64,000 nt of DNA from Dolomedes plantarius. Its lineage: Eukaryota; Arthropoda; Arachnida; Araneae; Dolomedidae. The stretch covers positions 68,073,568 to 68,137,567 of the forward strand of contig OU015503.1 in the NCBI GenBank assembly GCA_907164885.2, in the 5' to 3' direction. Numbering within the stretch: position 1 is the first letter of the stretch; every line of letters begins with the position of its first letter. The position numbers were made by a program, and so were the translations under genes. Positions 46,613 to 57,279 of this stretch are shown piece after piece. The notes below the pieces were generated by a model. That model made no database searches. It was not told the DNA's origin and saw only the letters and a program-made list of their open reading frames with translations.

Positions 46613-47440
46613 TTAGCTGTTTATTAATCTTTCGTACGACCGGAATTACAGCAGCAAATGTATTTTAGGATTTCGATTTGAACCCGCGTATTCTAACCAA
46701 TGAATCTTGAATTCTTGCAATTGAACTATTACGTGAAGCCCTCGTATTGCTAAATTCCTTACGAATGTGTCTAGTAATTTTACACAGCTATTTTTATTTT
46801 GGTAGTTACATTTTATTTTGGTAGGTACACGTATTTACATTTATGAGAAATGACATTTCTTGAAAAGTTGTAACTAGAAAACTTGCGTAAATAATTTATT
46901 ATTCTATAAATAGTATTTTATAAACCACATATAAAATAGAAAGTATTGTATTAAGAGTACAATGTAGTACAATGATACAATATTCTTTAGAAAGTACTTT
47001 GTAGTATTTAACTTTATGATTTAAGGCTCCTCCCCTTCTAATATACTACAATTTATGTTCATTCCTCTTTTAAGAATTGTCTTTGTAAACGGAGTTTTTA
47101 AACAGAACAGTAGGACTTCGTTATTTATAGAATTAGCTATAAATGCTTAAGTATATGTTTCATATACGAGAGGCATTCAGTTTAATTCTTACAAAAATAA
47201 AAAAATATATATACGTTCTATTGTTAGTCTAGATTGAAAGAATCCTAATGCGTTAAGAGATAAACCAGAAATCAAACAATAAATTAATTTCCTTTGTTAC
47301 ATGGGAGCTATAAAATATACGAACAATACGAAGCTATTAGCATAATTAATTGACGGTCGTTAAGGTTCAGCTAACTCCAAACACATATTATATTAATTCA
47401 TCATTATTATGAACATACGGTAACCACATTCATCACTAGT
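46613..47440. other. AT-rich sequence
   Basis: Nothing supported. Confidence 0.4.
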
Positions 47441-47444
47441 TTCC

Positions 47445-47665
47445 TGCAATATCTAGAACTTATCTAGAAATGCTTCCGGTGATCGAGTGATTAATTAGAC
47501 AGTAGTTTCTCCAATGAGTTTCTGGTTTAGTTCTACTTAGTTGTTGAAAATACCTTGATCACCGTGTTTCCTCCCACAGTATTGAATTAGGTGATGGATT
47601 TCGACAGTTATCGTCCGAACAATCCTGGAATTGATTGTCACTTACCCACATTGTTGAAAGTCCGC
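47445..47665 (+). repeat. Family Y repeat, copy 3 (diverged)
   Basis: gtgattaattagacagtag, then gagtttctggttta and attgaattaggtgatggatt, align in order with copies 1 and 2. Confidence 0.45.
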
Positions 47666-48338
47666 AGGTAAAGAAAGAATATTTTAGCATATCTGTCCGG
47701 CGATTGGCTTTGGATTATGTTTGGATTGTATTTTCCTTTCCAATTTTTCTTAAAGAAAGGATGTTTGTTCTTGCTGTGTAACTAATTAGTTTTATGCTTT
47801 TGCATAACAGGGATAAAATAGTGTCTCAAAAATACTTACATTGCAAAGTCTTTCAAGCATTTTACTGGGTCTCTGTTATGTTACTTAATATGCTTATTTA
47901 TTCAATTTTTTTTTCTGTCTGAAAGCACACACTTGCGTTTACAGGAGTGTAAATTAACTATAAGAGTTTTAGTAATTCCAAGTAAAGTTTTCAAAGTAAG
48001 TATTACAGTTATGGTATTTAAAAAAATATTAGCCCATAGCGCATGTTTAATTTCAAACATATGAGCGCTTAATGGGTTAAAATGCGTATAAACAGAGACT
48101 GTAAAATCTCGTGACTGTAAAATTTCGTGATGGAAAACGAATCTTTAAAATATAGAAATTTCAGGAGCTTCAGGAAGTATAATGGGAATAACAATCCATG
48201 GGCTGAGCCCTCCATTGTAAGGTAATTCAACTATGCATTCAAAACTTCAGCCATCAAAATTAAAACGAACAAAGGATAGAGAATATAGAAAGGGAGAAAC
48301 AAAAAACGTGTCATTGACACTGAGATGGTACTTTAACG
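47666..48338. other. AT-rich; short repeat at 48177-48240
   Basis: 48177-48240 (aacaatccatgggctgagcc) resembles 15975-16040. The rest shows nothing. Confidence 0.35.
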
Positions 48339-48670
48339 AGGCACCGGAGGGCAGAGCTTCATATCCCGCGAAAGAATAATTTTATGTGGCTATATTTCCA
48401 ATCTCAGGGTTAACCCTTTGAGGGGTACCGTTTGCAGTGCAAACGCCTAAAACTAGTCCTTTTTTTCAGTTGCAATCAATGTATTCCAGTTAAATGAGCA
48501 GGAAAATTGTTAGTACCGCCATCTGTTATCAGCTTAAGGAAGTAAAACATTTTGCAACATTTAATTGTAAAATTATTCTTGATTATTTAGATTAAAAAAA
48601 ACTACACCGTTCAAACGGGGGGAGTTGTGACCCATGAAAGGGTTAAAGGAAAAGTGTTGTCTAATTCGAG
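48339..48670 (+). repeat. Dispersed repeat copy carrying a nested TTAA MITE
   Basis: gaggcaccggagggcagagc ... tatatttccaatctcagg matches 41850 and 62010. It resumes as aggaaaagtgttg after the insert. Confidence 0.55.
48410..48646. mobile_element. Small TTAACCCTTT MITE, copy 2
   Basis: TTAACCCTTTGAGGGG and CATGAAAGGGTTAA ends. Inverted relative to 42784-43036. Confidence 0.82.
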
Positions 48671-48872
48671 TTACGAGCCAGGTTCAGGTACTTCATCGAT
48701 AGTTTGTGGAACGAACGTCATGTAACGTTCTCGTCAAATGAGCATACGAGAAACATACACTATTTACAACCTTTACGTACAATTATTATTCAATTGTATA
48801 CATATTATTCTAAGACTTTTTTCCAGTCTTAAACCGAGAGATTAACTCTCAATAATTATCATACGGGGCACC

Positions 48873-49700
48873 TTGTTCTGCCCACACTTGACTCTTCCTT
48901 CGAAACCGAACAGCGTCCAACCTCTCATTTCAAAACATTCTGAAAGGGGGGGGGGCGGAAGAAAAATACCTCATTGGACAATTTTTTATCGAAAACAACC
49001 TGAAGATGAGAGTGAAGAAAGCGCGGCGAAAAGGGCAAAAATTAGCGAACAAGATTCTTTCATTGAGTTTATTCATTCTTATCCATCTCCGTCAGCATTG
49101 TGACGAAATGTCACAGCTATTCATCAAGAAAGAAAACAAAAGTTTTATTATCATTGAAGCGACGAAGGACAACACATCAGCAGTACAGACGTAGATCACA
49201 ACAGGGCGAATTCGTGAAGGTAGATCCTCTCTCGGAAGAACATTCACCAGCACGAATATTCATCAAGAAGGAAACCAAAACTTTTATTACCATTGAAGTG
49301 ACGAGGGACAACACATCATCAGTACAGGCACAGATCACAACAGGACGAATTCGTGAAGGTAGATCCTCTCTCGGAAGAGCAATCCCCAGCACGAATAAAC
49401 ACTAGAACGCAAAATCACTCACATATAATAAAGAAAAAATTACGTGGATCGCACTTGAGCCGAGGCCACGTACACCTCTAGCATACTAATCACTTGTCTG
49501 ACTCTTTTTCAGCTCGTTCGACCTTTCTCATCCCCTTACTTTTACTTCAGTTCGCTCGAGAAAATTCTCATCGCACCGCACTTCACTTCCGTTCGTTAAA
49601 ATCGGTTATCCTTTCAGTTCAAAACCTCATTCCGGGTCTGGTACATCGGAAGGTCGTCGCAGCATCTTCAAGTCGTTTGATCGCCACAGTAAATGTTGTA
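48873..49700 (+). pseudogene. Ubiquitin-like tandem relic
   Basis: Two direct copies, 139 bp apart, encode RIFIKKETKTFITIEVTRDN followed by TSSVQAQI, and a decayed MSQLFIKKENKSFIIIEA version. The order I-F-x-K-x-x-T, I-T-x-E-V, T, V-x-A-x-I follows the first 28 or so residues of ubiquitin, with a one-residue gap. The remaining ubiquitin residues, including the GG end, are not present. Since 139 is not a multiple of 3 the copies fall in different frames, and the first has a stop. Upstream, 48960-49103 encodes a charged stretch (PEDESEESAAKRAKISEQDS) in yet another frame. This looks like a decayed polyubiquitin-like or element-borne gene. Confidence 0.45.
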
Positions 49701-49708
49701 CTTTTTAC

Positions 49709-50000
49709 TTAAGGGGACTTGACACCTTTCAAATGGCGAAAATCGGTGAAGACATCGATTTTTCATTTTTTTGCTTAAAATGTAGTTCCACACCTTTAGT
49801 ATAACTGAGCAAAGATTTGAAACGATCTGATTAAAACCAGTTATGGCAGTACAGTCCACTGTATTGGGTTTTTATACAATATATGTTATTTCTAAATACA
49901 TTCTTATATAAAAACAGTAGCAAAAATTACGGTATTTTTCATGGGGGGGGGGCGAACGGGTGAATGGCACTTCAATTCATTTAGACAGGGAAAATTGATT
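49709..50000 (+). repeat. Left end of a TTAAGGGG MITE
   Basis: TTAAGGGGACTTGACACC starts here. The opposite end is not found. Confidence 0.4.
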
Positions 50001-50067
50001 TGACATAGGAGTAATTCGAGTTACGAGCTCCGGTACGGTACGAATTAAACTCGTAAGTCAAGGCACC

Positions 50068-50070
<3 letters not shown>

Positions 50071-50102
<32 letters not shown>
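50071..50102 (+). repeat. (GT)n microsatellite
   Basis: About 16 GT repeats. Confidence 0.95.
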
Positions 50103-50106
<4 letters not shown>

Positions 50107-50109
50107 ATA

Positions 50110-50264
50110 TACAGTGGAATCTCGATCAATCGTTTTTCCGTATGTGTCGTTCATTTTATCCAGTCCCAACGATCATATTGCTTTGGTATGTTTCCGCATC
50201 TATCGTTTACCCGCATTTATCGTTCCTTTCAATCGGTCCCTTGAAAAACGATAGATCGAGATTC

Positions 50265-50270
<6 letters not shown>
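50110..50270. mobile_element. Mini TIR element, 161 bp, inserted in TA repeat
   Basis: TACAGTGGAATCTCGATC and its near complement end in the adjacent (TA)n. Internal repeats of atcgtt are present. pogo/Tc1-like target choice. Confidence 0.7.

Positions 50271-50331
<61 letters not shown>
50271..50331. repeat. (TA)n microsatellite
   Basis: About 30 TA repeats between two TA-targeting MITEs. Confidence 0.95.
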
Positions 50332-50336
<5 letters not shown>

Positions 50337-51787
50337 TCGGACCTCTATTTAACGAAGTCGCTAAATCCCGAGAAAAAGTTCGTTAAATAGAGATTTACCT
50401 TTTAAAAATACTTTAAACTACACAAGACAGATTTTAAATTCATAAACACTAAATATTATTAATAAAAGTAATTAATCACACCTTTATTTTGTAAATTAAT
50501 GTCTATTTGTTTTAAATATCTTACCCATCAAGCAGAAATCTGCCAGGAAAACAAGAATAAAACAAAACATTGTCCTGTTATACACTATTTTCAATTTTTA
50601 AAAAAATTTATTAAAATTAATGAATTTTAATGACATTATCGCATTTATTCTAACAAGAAATTTTAAGCTTACATTACCACATGCGCCCTTAAATTTAAGG
50701 GGGTCCAGGGCACAAAATTGTTCGAATTTTCGAAAAAAATTTTATTGCATTTAAAATTTTTGTGTTCTTTTGCGCTTAAAATGACGTTTAAATCATGTTT
50801 CTATCTTAATTAGAACAAGAGAAATTATTATTTTTTTTTCAACATTCTGATAGTAGCCAATAGTTATTTAAACCTGTAAGTGCGTTTTTCTGCATGATGG
50901 GTTTTTTCCCCATTTCTCGTCTTTAAATTGTTATAAGTCAAGAAACGTTAAAGATAAACGGCTGAAACTTGTAACATGTCTTTTTCAACTATTTTACTTT
51001 AATTTTAATTCAGCAAATTTGAAAAAAATATTTACTTTGGAAAATATGATTTTTTAAAAATAAGTTACATAATTTTTTTGTAATTTTTAATCTAAAAATT
51101 TTTAATTTTTTTAAAAATTAATATTTTAAAAAATGGTGAATCAAAATTAAAATTTATATATTTCTGTTTAATTAAATGAAAAAAGTTTGAAATTCGACAA
51201 ATAATATTTCGAGTTATAACGATTTTAAATTACTCCACTTTTATTAAAACTTTTAAATTTTAAAATTTTTTAAAAACTTTTTGAGAAGTTTTATGGTGTG
51301 ATTTTTTTTACAAATTATATGGTTAACCATCAGAAAAAAATTCAAAACTTTAACTCAATAAATAAATTTTTTTTCAAAATGTGCCCTGGACCCCCTTAAT
51401 TATTGGTAAAGTTTGTTAATTTTACTTGAGTTTTCTGTTTGAAAAACTGCTTTATCTCATAATACGTCTCGCATCTTTGCGATGCACCAAAACCACTTCA
51501 GGCGTGTTTTCTTCAAACTGTAATTCACGTCGGAATGTGTTAAAAGAAAGTTAATGTGTTAAATGTGTTAAAAGAAAGAATTAGTCTGAAATGTTCAGAA
51601 ATATTTTGAGAAAAATTGAGAAAAATATATTGAATCACAAGAAAAAGTTCGTTAAATAGAGAATGCACTTCGCTATTTGGAGGTTATTTTACGCAGAAAT
51701 TCGCAAAATGTTCTTGGTTCCTAGGAAAAGTTCACAAAAGAGAGAAATTCGCAAAATAGAGGTTCGTTAAATAGAGGTCCGACTGTG
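50332..51787. mobile_element. pogo/Tigger-like MITE, diverged copy 3, with nested insert
   Basis: Ends CAGTCGGACCTCTATTTAAC and its complement (ggtccgactg), with TA at the left. Repeats of ttcgttaaatagag occur at both ends. It contains the TTAA element at 50695-51399. Confidence 0.8.
50695..51399. mobile_element. TTAAGGGGGTCC MITE nested in the pogo-like MITE
   Basis: TTAAGGGGGTCCAGGGCAC and the exact complement at the right, TTAA on both sides. AT-rich interior, no ORF. Confidence 0.85.
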
Positions 51788-51858
<71 letters not shown>

Positions 51859-51863
51859 ATATA
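51788..51863. repeat. (TA)n microsatellite
   Basis: TA repeats adjoining the right end of the pogo-like MITE, then tgtgtgtatgtatata and (CA)n to 51902. Confidence 0.95.
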
Positions 51864-51902
51864 ATGTGTGTGTATGTATATATATACACACACACACACA
51901 CA

Positions 51903-52217
51903 ACGTTTGACAACTATTTAGGATGACAGAATCAATAACAGGAGGCACGGTGGCTGAGGATTATGCTGAAGTCGTTGAGATAGTCTTAAGATCGATCAAT
52001 CAAAGAATGACATATGAGATCCAGAAGTGCTGGACTATTGAAATTTAGAAATTAGAAGAGGTTGGTGGGAAAGTTTAGAATGGGGAAGGAGACCAGTATA
52101 AATAATCAAAGTGGCCTTAGGACGCCTCTAGCATTCCCTCGGATCGTAGTAGGGGAGGTTAGCTATTTTGTCGTTCTTTATTGAATATAATCTATTGTAA
52201 AAGTTAGTTGCGAGTTC
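51903..52217. other. Unassigned
   Basis: ggaggcacggtggctgagga and acgcctctagcattccctcg look repeat-derived but I cannot place them. Confidence 0.3.
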
Positions 52218-52703
52218 TTAAACCCTTTCAGAGGCAACAACCTCCACCGTTTGAACGGTGTAGATTTTTTTAACCTAAATAATCTTGAAAATTTATCCTA
52301 TTAAATGTTGCAAAATGTTTTTACTTCTTTAAACTGATAACAGATGGCAGCACTAGCCATTTTTCTATTCTTTTAACTTGAATACATTGAACGCAAGTGA
52401 AAAAAAGACTAGATACGGTTTTGTCTTATTTTTAAGACAACGGATCTTTCTAACGACGGCCTACGCTAAGGCAAAATATCTGACCCAGGCAGCTGCCGTA
52501 CGTACGATTCCAAATTCTGTCACCATATGGTAATTTTAATGCGTAACTCCATCACATGCTAATTTTAACTCTCTATCCGTTCGAGGTTGAAGGTAACAGC
52601 TATCATGTTTCACCAGCTACCTCGAAAAACCCAGTACCTTGACCTTGAAAAAGACTAGGTTTAGGCGTTTGCATTGTGCAAACGGTGTCCTTCAATGGGT
52701 TAA
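52218..52703. mobile_element. Small TTAACCCTTT MITE, copy 3, split by a retroposon
   Basis: TTAAACCCTTTCAGAGG at left, CAATGGGTTAA at right. The same interior as copies 1 and 2 is interrupted at 52413. Confidence 0.78.
52413..52647 (-). mobile_element. 235-bp retroposon-like insert with 11-bp target duplication
   Basis: AAAAAGACTAG flanks it at 52402 and 52648. It ends ccttgaccttg on the + strand; a similar ccttgaccttgacc occurs at 1031. Probably a SINE or short LINE tail. Confidence 0.65.
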
Positions 52704-54237
52704 TGTTGCAGCGGATAACTACGCCAGCTGAGCAATAAAGAACTGTTTCCTTCGCTAATTGGCGATAAAAACTTACGGTAACCCGAAGCTATGCGGGTGG
52801 ACATTTTTTCCCTTTTTTAGACTCTGCGCTCTGACCCTCGTCCGTGTGTCTGCCTGGCCATGTCCGGCCTCCAGCTTCGGCTGTATCCTCTTTAAACCAA
52901 TTTTACTACTTATTTCTTTTATTAAATGTTGTTTTGTTATTATATGGCTGGCATTCATTAATCTGGTGTTATTTCATTTATTAATTGCTAATTCCTACTA
53001 ATCTAAAATTTATGGCACGTGTAATCGCGCGCCAAAATGTGTTGCTGAGTGGGTTCGATTCTCAGATCCCTATGAATAAACCCGTTTCTAAGGCAGTAGG
53101 GCGCCTTCCTAATACCACGGAGCGTTTTATTTTGATTTGTCTGCAATCGCTGGATATGGGTGTTAGCCGCAGAGCCCCAAACAGGTGTGGAGTTCAACAG
53201 GATGAGATGGAGCTAAGTTTTATACAAGATGGCTTTATTATAAAAAAAAACGTTTCGAGAGTTCAAGGTCATAATAACGGTGGGGGAAAATGAGTGGGAA
53301 CGAAGTTCCCACTAAAAGAGCGTGGAGAAATATCAAGCATTTCAAATTGCAAAGGTTCCGCCTATTCATGTTTCTTACATGTTGCTTAGCTTTACAAAAT
53401 TTCTCAATTTTAATTGTTATAGTTCCCTTATTAAAGACCTACTGCCCATAGAAATGAGAATTTGCTTTCTCATCCCCCATTTTCAAATTATCCTTGAAAT
53501 GCATTTGCCAGTAACACTTAAAGGCGTGATTAAAATCAGGTGAATCAAAGCTTTCAAAACTGAAAAATTTCTAACGTTTAATTTGTCGGAAGGAATTTGA
53601 CCATAAAGAATATTTTCCTAATATGGTTATTGATTGGCATGTACATATTGCTGTATGTTCTACATATAATTCCGTTGAAACAAAGTTTACCATAACCGAA
53701 TTTTAGTGTAATGTATTTTAGAGGGATTTATTAAATAAAGCCCCTTTGCGAAAGTTCCAGAAATGTCGTAATTACACGGAGCATTGCGGATGTAAGATTA
53801 AGTGGGATTTACCTAATTAACGATTGTAAGTTTGCGAGAGGAGGGAAGTTTTACATGAATTACTAAAGGTTCCTAAACATGTACCGGAAGTTTTATTGCT
53901 TGTCTTTGAGTATCATTCCAGATAAATGGCGAATCGTGAATTGAGTAAAACTTCTGATATGGGTATTTTATTAAATCAGTTGCTCAAGAAAACGGAGTGT
54001 TAACCTGCAATAAACTGAAACAATTTTCATTCACCAGTAGACATTCGAGTGGGATAGCTATAACGCTTTGAACAGTTTGTTCGTTTCAATAACCGTTTAA
54101 AAAATCTGTTTTATCTTAATTTAACTTTATATGTTGAAACTGATGTGTAAATTTTTAACTGACTACACTCATCATTTTATTTTGTGACCGTCGTGTTTCA
54201 GCCGCATTTTACCTCTAGGTTGCTTTTCCAACCTTAC
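52704..54237. other. Unassigned; SINE-like 52760-53290
   Basis: gagtgggttcgattctcag near 53048 is B-box-like. 52985-53293 is open but unrecognised. The rest is AT-rich. Confidence 0.3.
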
Positions 54238-54306
54238 CATACACGAGTTTCTGTCATTGGTCACCAGATGGCATAGGTGTGGAAGATTAATTATATGATT
54301 CTTGAT
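54238..54306 (-). CDS. Speculative internal exon (69 nt)
   Basis: Acceptor cctattctctcaag, donor TATG|gtaagg, phase 0 at both sides. 23 open codons include HLCHLVTNDRNSCM. It could follow the exon at 61612-61701 in phase, but its short length makes chance likely. Confidence 0.18.
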
Positions 54307-54516
54307 CTTGAGAGAATAGGGTTAAATATTCATACACAATTTCTTTACGCTGTCGTATTCATTTTAGAAATTTCGTCCAATAAAGGAAATTTGTGTTAAA
54401 AATGCAGTACACCCAATTTTTAACTAAATAATTCAAATAAAAAAACATTACTTTCGTTTCTTTTACATTATTAAAAAGATACCCCAGTAAAAATGTCTCT
54501 TTTATTTAAAAAGTAC

Positions 54517-54600
54517 AATTAAAAACAGTTAAATCCAAGTCGACAATCATTGGGAACATTTTCTCCATAGTATAGCATTGAGGTGAGGGAATCCAATATA
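54517..54600 (-). repeat. Fragment of the 'GCTGCTGTG' MITE
   Basis: acattttctccatagtatag and gaatccaatag match the ends of 28248-28672. Confidence 0.5.
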
Positions 54601-54983
54601 GCTTTTACCGAACAACCTTCACTGTAGCTCATTTTAATAGTTACCTCTAAAGTAGCATACCCATTCAGAATATTAAAATTCATTCTAATTACCTCATATG
54701 TAAAAAAAAAAAAAAATAAAAACATTAAAAAATCATAAAATGATAAAAAAAATTCCTTTTTGTACGCCGGGCCACACACCGAATGCAACAAAACATTGCG
54801 CAACGTTTCTGTTGCTAGACGTTGCGCAACCAACATGTTTTATCATGGAAAATGGTGATATATTTTGACTCGCGACGCTAGGTTGATTTGATATTTCATC
54901 AGTAGTAAGTAAGAACACGGGAGTTGAAGAGATCTGCAGTATTTTGTTCTTTGTTGAGGGAAGTGTTCAGTTTTAGGAAAGTA

Positions 54984-55971
54984 CACTGCTGGCCACTGTA
55001 AATACAGCACCCTGAAGGAAACATGCAAATAACATGAAATTTACAACATGCATTAGCGGAGGTGAGATATGCAAATGATTAGAATTTCAGCCCAGACGCA
55101 CATCAAGCGCGCCTGTGGCGCCACTTCAAAGCGCTCTTTTAGGCTTGGAGATTTCGACGATTTCAAGTTCGGCAATTGTGTTTTTCTTGTGGTTTTTTCA
55201 AAAAAACGATCAATTATGCGTCGTCGAAAACAGCGATCATCTTTTGATCAAGTATCCGAGTTCGACAGAGGAAGGATAGTGGCCTACCGAGATTGTGGAT
55301 TATCTTTCAGGGAAATCGGTAGTCGTGTTGGACGAAACCAAACAACTGTAATGCGGATATGTGATCGTTGGATGCAGGAGGGTACGACGGACCGGCGTGT
55401 TCGATCGCATCCACCTCAGCGCACCACTTCACGTGATGACAGGCAAATTGTGCGCATGGCAGTGACGGATCGCTCAGTCACATCACGAACCATAGCACAG
55501 CACATGCAGTCTGTAACGCATCATCCAGTGTCTGCGCATACCATTCGACGCCGTTTACAGCAGAGTGGTCTGTCCGCAAGACGTCCATTGCTTTGTCTAC
55601 CCTTGACGCAGAACCACAGACGTCTCCGCCGCCAATGGTGCGATGACAGAAGGATGTGGACGGCAGAATGGAATGAAATTGTCTTTACTGACGAGTCACG
55701 CTTCTGTCTGCAACACCACGATGGTCGCATTCGAGTTTGGAGACACCGTGAAGAGAGGATGCTGAACAGCTGCGTTATGCACCGCCACACTGGTCCTGCA
55801 CCGGGTATTAATGGTATGGGGCGGTATTGGATATCACTCTCGCACACCTCTAGTACGCATTGCCGGTACTTTAAACAGCCAGCGCTACATCTCTGAGGTG
55901 TTGGACCAGTTGTCCTTCCTTACCTTCAGGTCTTGCCCACAGCCATATTTCAACAGGATAATGCGCGACCA
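54984..55971 (+). mobile_element. Tc1-family transposon, 3'-truncated
   Basis: The 5' end CACTGCTGGCCACTGTAAAT follows TA at 54982. No matching right TIR exists. The sequence diverges right after the gataatgcgcgacca of the transposase gene. Confidence 0.85.
55216..55971 (+). pseudogene. Tc1 transposase, frameshifted and truncated
   Basis: ATG at 55216 begins MRRRKQRSSFDQVSEFDRGR. The paired-like helix-turn-helix region (SFREIGSRVGRNQTTVMRIC) and the linker to QNHRRLRRQWCDDRRMW follow. FTDESRFCLQHHDGR carries the first catalytic Asp. A frameshift at PGI moves the reading to VWGGIGYHSRTPLVRIAGTL. Another after SEVLDQ moves it to a frame ending FQQDNARP, which has the second catalytic Asp. The third acidic residue and C-terminus are lost. 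About 250 of the usual 340 or so residues are represented. The sequence resembles Tc1 elements common in spider genomes (recalled, not searched). Confidence 0.9.
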
Positions 55972-56366
55972 AATACCGGAAGAGTATACCTCCAGAAGAA
56001 AGGCTTTTAATAACATTACGGAATAACTTTTAATAACATTGTTGAATAACAAAAGCTTTTTGGTTTTGTAAACGTATTAATATAAAGAGCAGCTACAAAA
56101 GAAAGAAATACATATAGTTAAGTATCTACTTTTAAATCTAAGAAAAATATATCTTATAAAATATTTTAAAAAATCATTAAGAAAAAAACAACGTAAGCGA
56201 AATTTTTTTTCTGCTTTTTCCAATTTTGCCGCCTCTCAAATTTGCCGCTCTGGGTAGATGCCCTGCTTGCGCCCCCCTTGATCTGGCCCTGAGTGACGCA
56301 ACGCTATTTTTCTTTCTTACCAATATCTTAAAATATAGGGGTGTCTGGATTACTTGAGGGCAAGGT
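55972..56366. other. Interior of Harbinger-like element
   Basis: taacttttaataacatt repeats and a GC-richer stretch near 56225-56290. No motif. Confidence 0.3.
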
Positions 56367-56543
56367 TTATTTGATTAAATGTGGTAAATTGGTGTGGTAC
56401 ATACTTGGAATATTCAACTCCTCAGCTATATCTTGCCAAATTTTATTTATTACATCTTGGTTGTGGTTGTCCTTTGCTCTAAAATCATAAATTTCTGTCC
56501 TTGCGTGGGCAAGAACTATCAACTTGTCAACATCAACCTCCAT
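56367..56543 (-). CDS. MADF-domain ORF of PIF/Harbinger-like element
   Basis: 58 codons start MEVDVDKLIVLAHARTEIYD and continue NKIWQDIAEELNIP. This is the MADF (Myb/SANT-like) pattern: L-I-x-x-V/A, R-x-x-x-IYD, then W-x-x-IAEEL. Such proteins are the accessory DNA-binding partner of Harbinger transposases. The frame is intact, but AA|gtatgt right after NIP may be a splice donor, so the true protein could be longer. The last dozen residues are then intronic. Confidence 0.6.
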   Translation of the reverse strand: MEVDVDKLIVLAHARTEIYDFRAKDNHNQDVINKIWQDIAEELNIPSMYHTNLPHLIK

Positions 56544-56585
56544 CTCTTTTTATTATAATAATGCAAAAATCCTCAACACGAAGCA

Positions 56586-57279
56586 TTAAGGGGCAGTGGA
56601 CTTTCAAAATAGTGAAATTTGTCGAAAAATTCGATTTTTTTATTTTATTGAATTGTGAAACTACGGACTAGTAGGAATGCTAGTGTTGTAAAAATAATTT
56701 TTAAATTCTGCTATTACTTTCCTAGTTATAGGCATTTGTATTTAATTTAGATTTATGTGGTTACTAATAGCAATAACTTTAAATGTGTTTTTCTCAAAAT
56801 AAAAATTTTCATGTCATACGAATATTCAAACTGCTCCAGGCGCATTTCTAATTATCGTATTGCTTTGAAATTTAAGTTTTATATACTTAACTGTATATCA
56901 AATAAATCTTATTGAAAAAAAATTATGCTTCGTAGCTCAGAATTTCTAAATTTTGTACTTGAAAAGACGATCTATTATTATTTTTTTCTCTTTATATTTT
57001 TAATGAATGCTTAAAATAAGCAATAAGTTTCATTGTTAGTTCTATAAGGTATCCTGTAAATAAAAATTACCGTATCATATGCAAAAGAAATGCGCAAGGA
57101 ACATTTTTAATTAGGCCAATTTTTTATATAATTAATAATTCTTAATTCATAAATTATTAATATTCATCTTTAAATTTTAACCACTTTTACATATTTATAG
57201 TACTAATCACATATTCAAATTTCAAGCAAATCCATTAAAAGCAAAAAAAGTTAGGTTGGAAGGTCCACTGTCCCCTTAA
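56586..57279. mobile_element. TTAAGGGG MITE abutting the piggyBac
   Basis: TTAAGGGGCAGTGGACTTTC at the left and AAGGTCCACTGTCCCCTTAA at the right. It shares the TTAA at 57276 with the piggyBac. Confidence 0.82.

Noticed and set aside
48707..49700. Solo LTR with TGT...ACA ends
   Set aside because: A TGT start and ACA-like end can be picked, but no matching target duplication or second copy is visible in the window.
55521..55847. 108-codon minus-strand ORF
   Set aside because: Antisense shadow of the Tc1 transposase.
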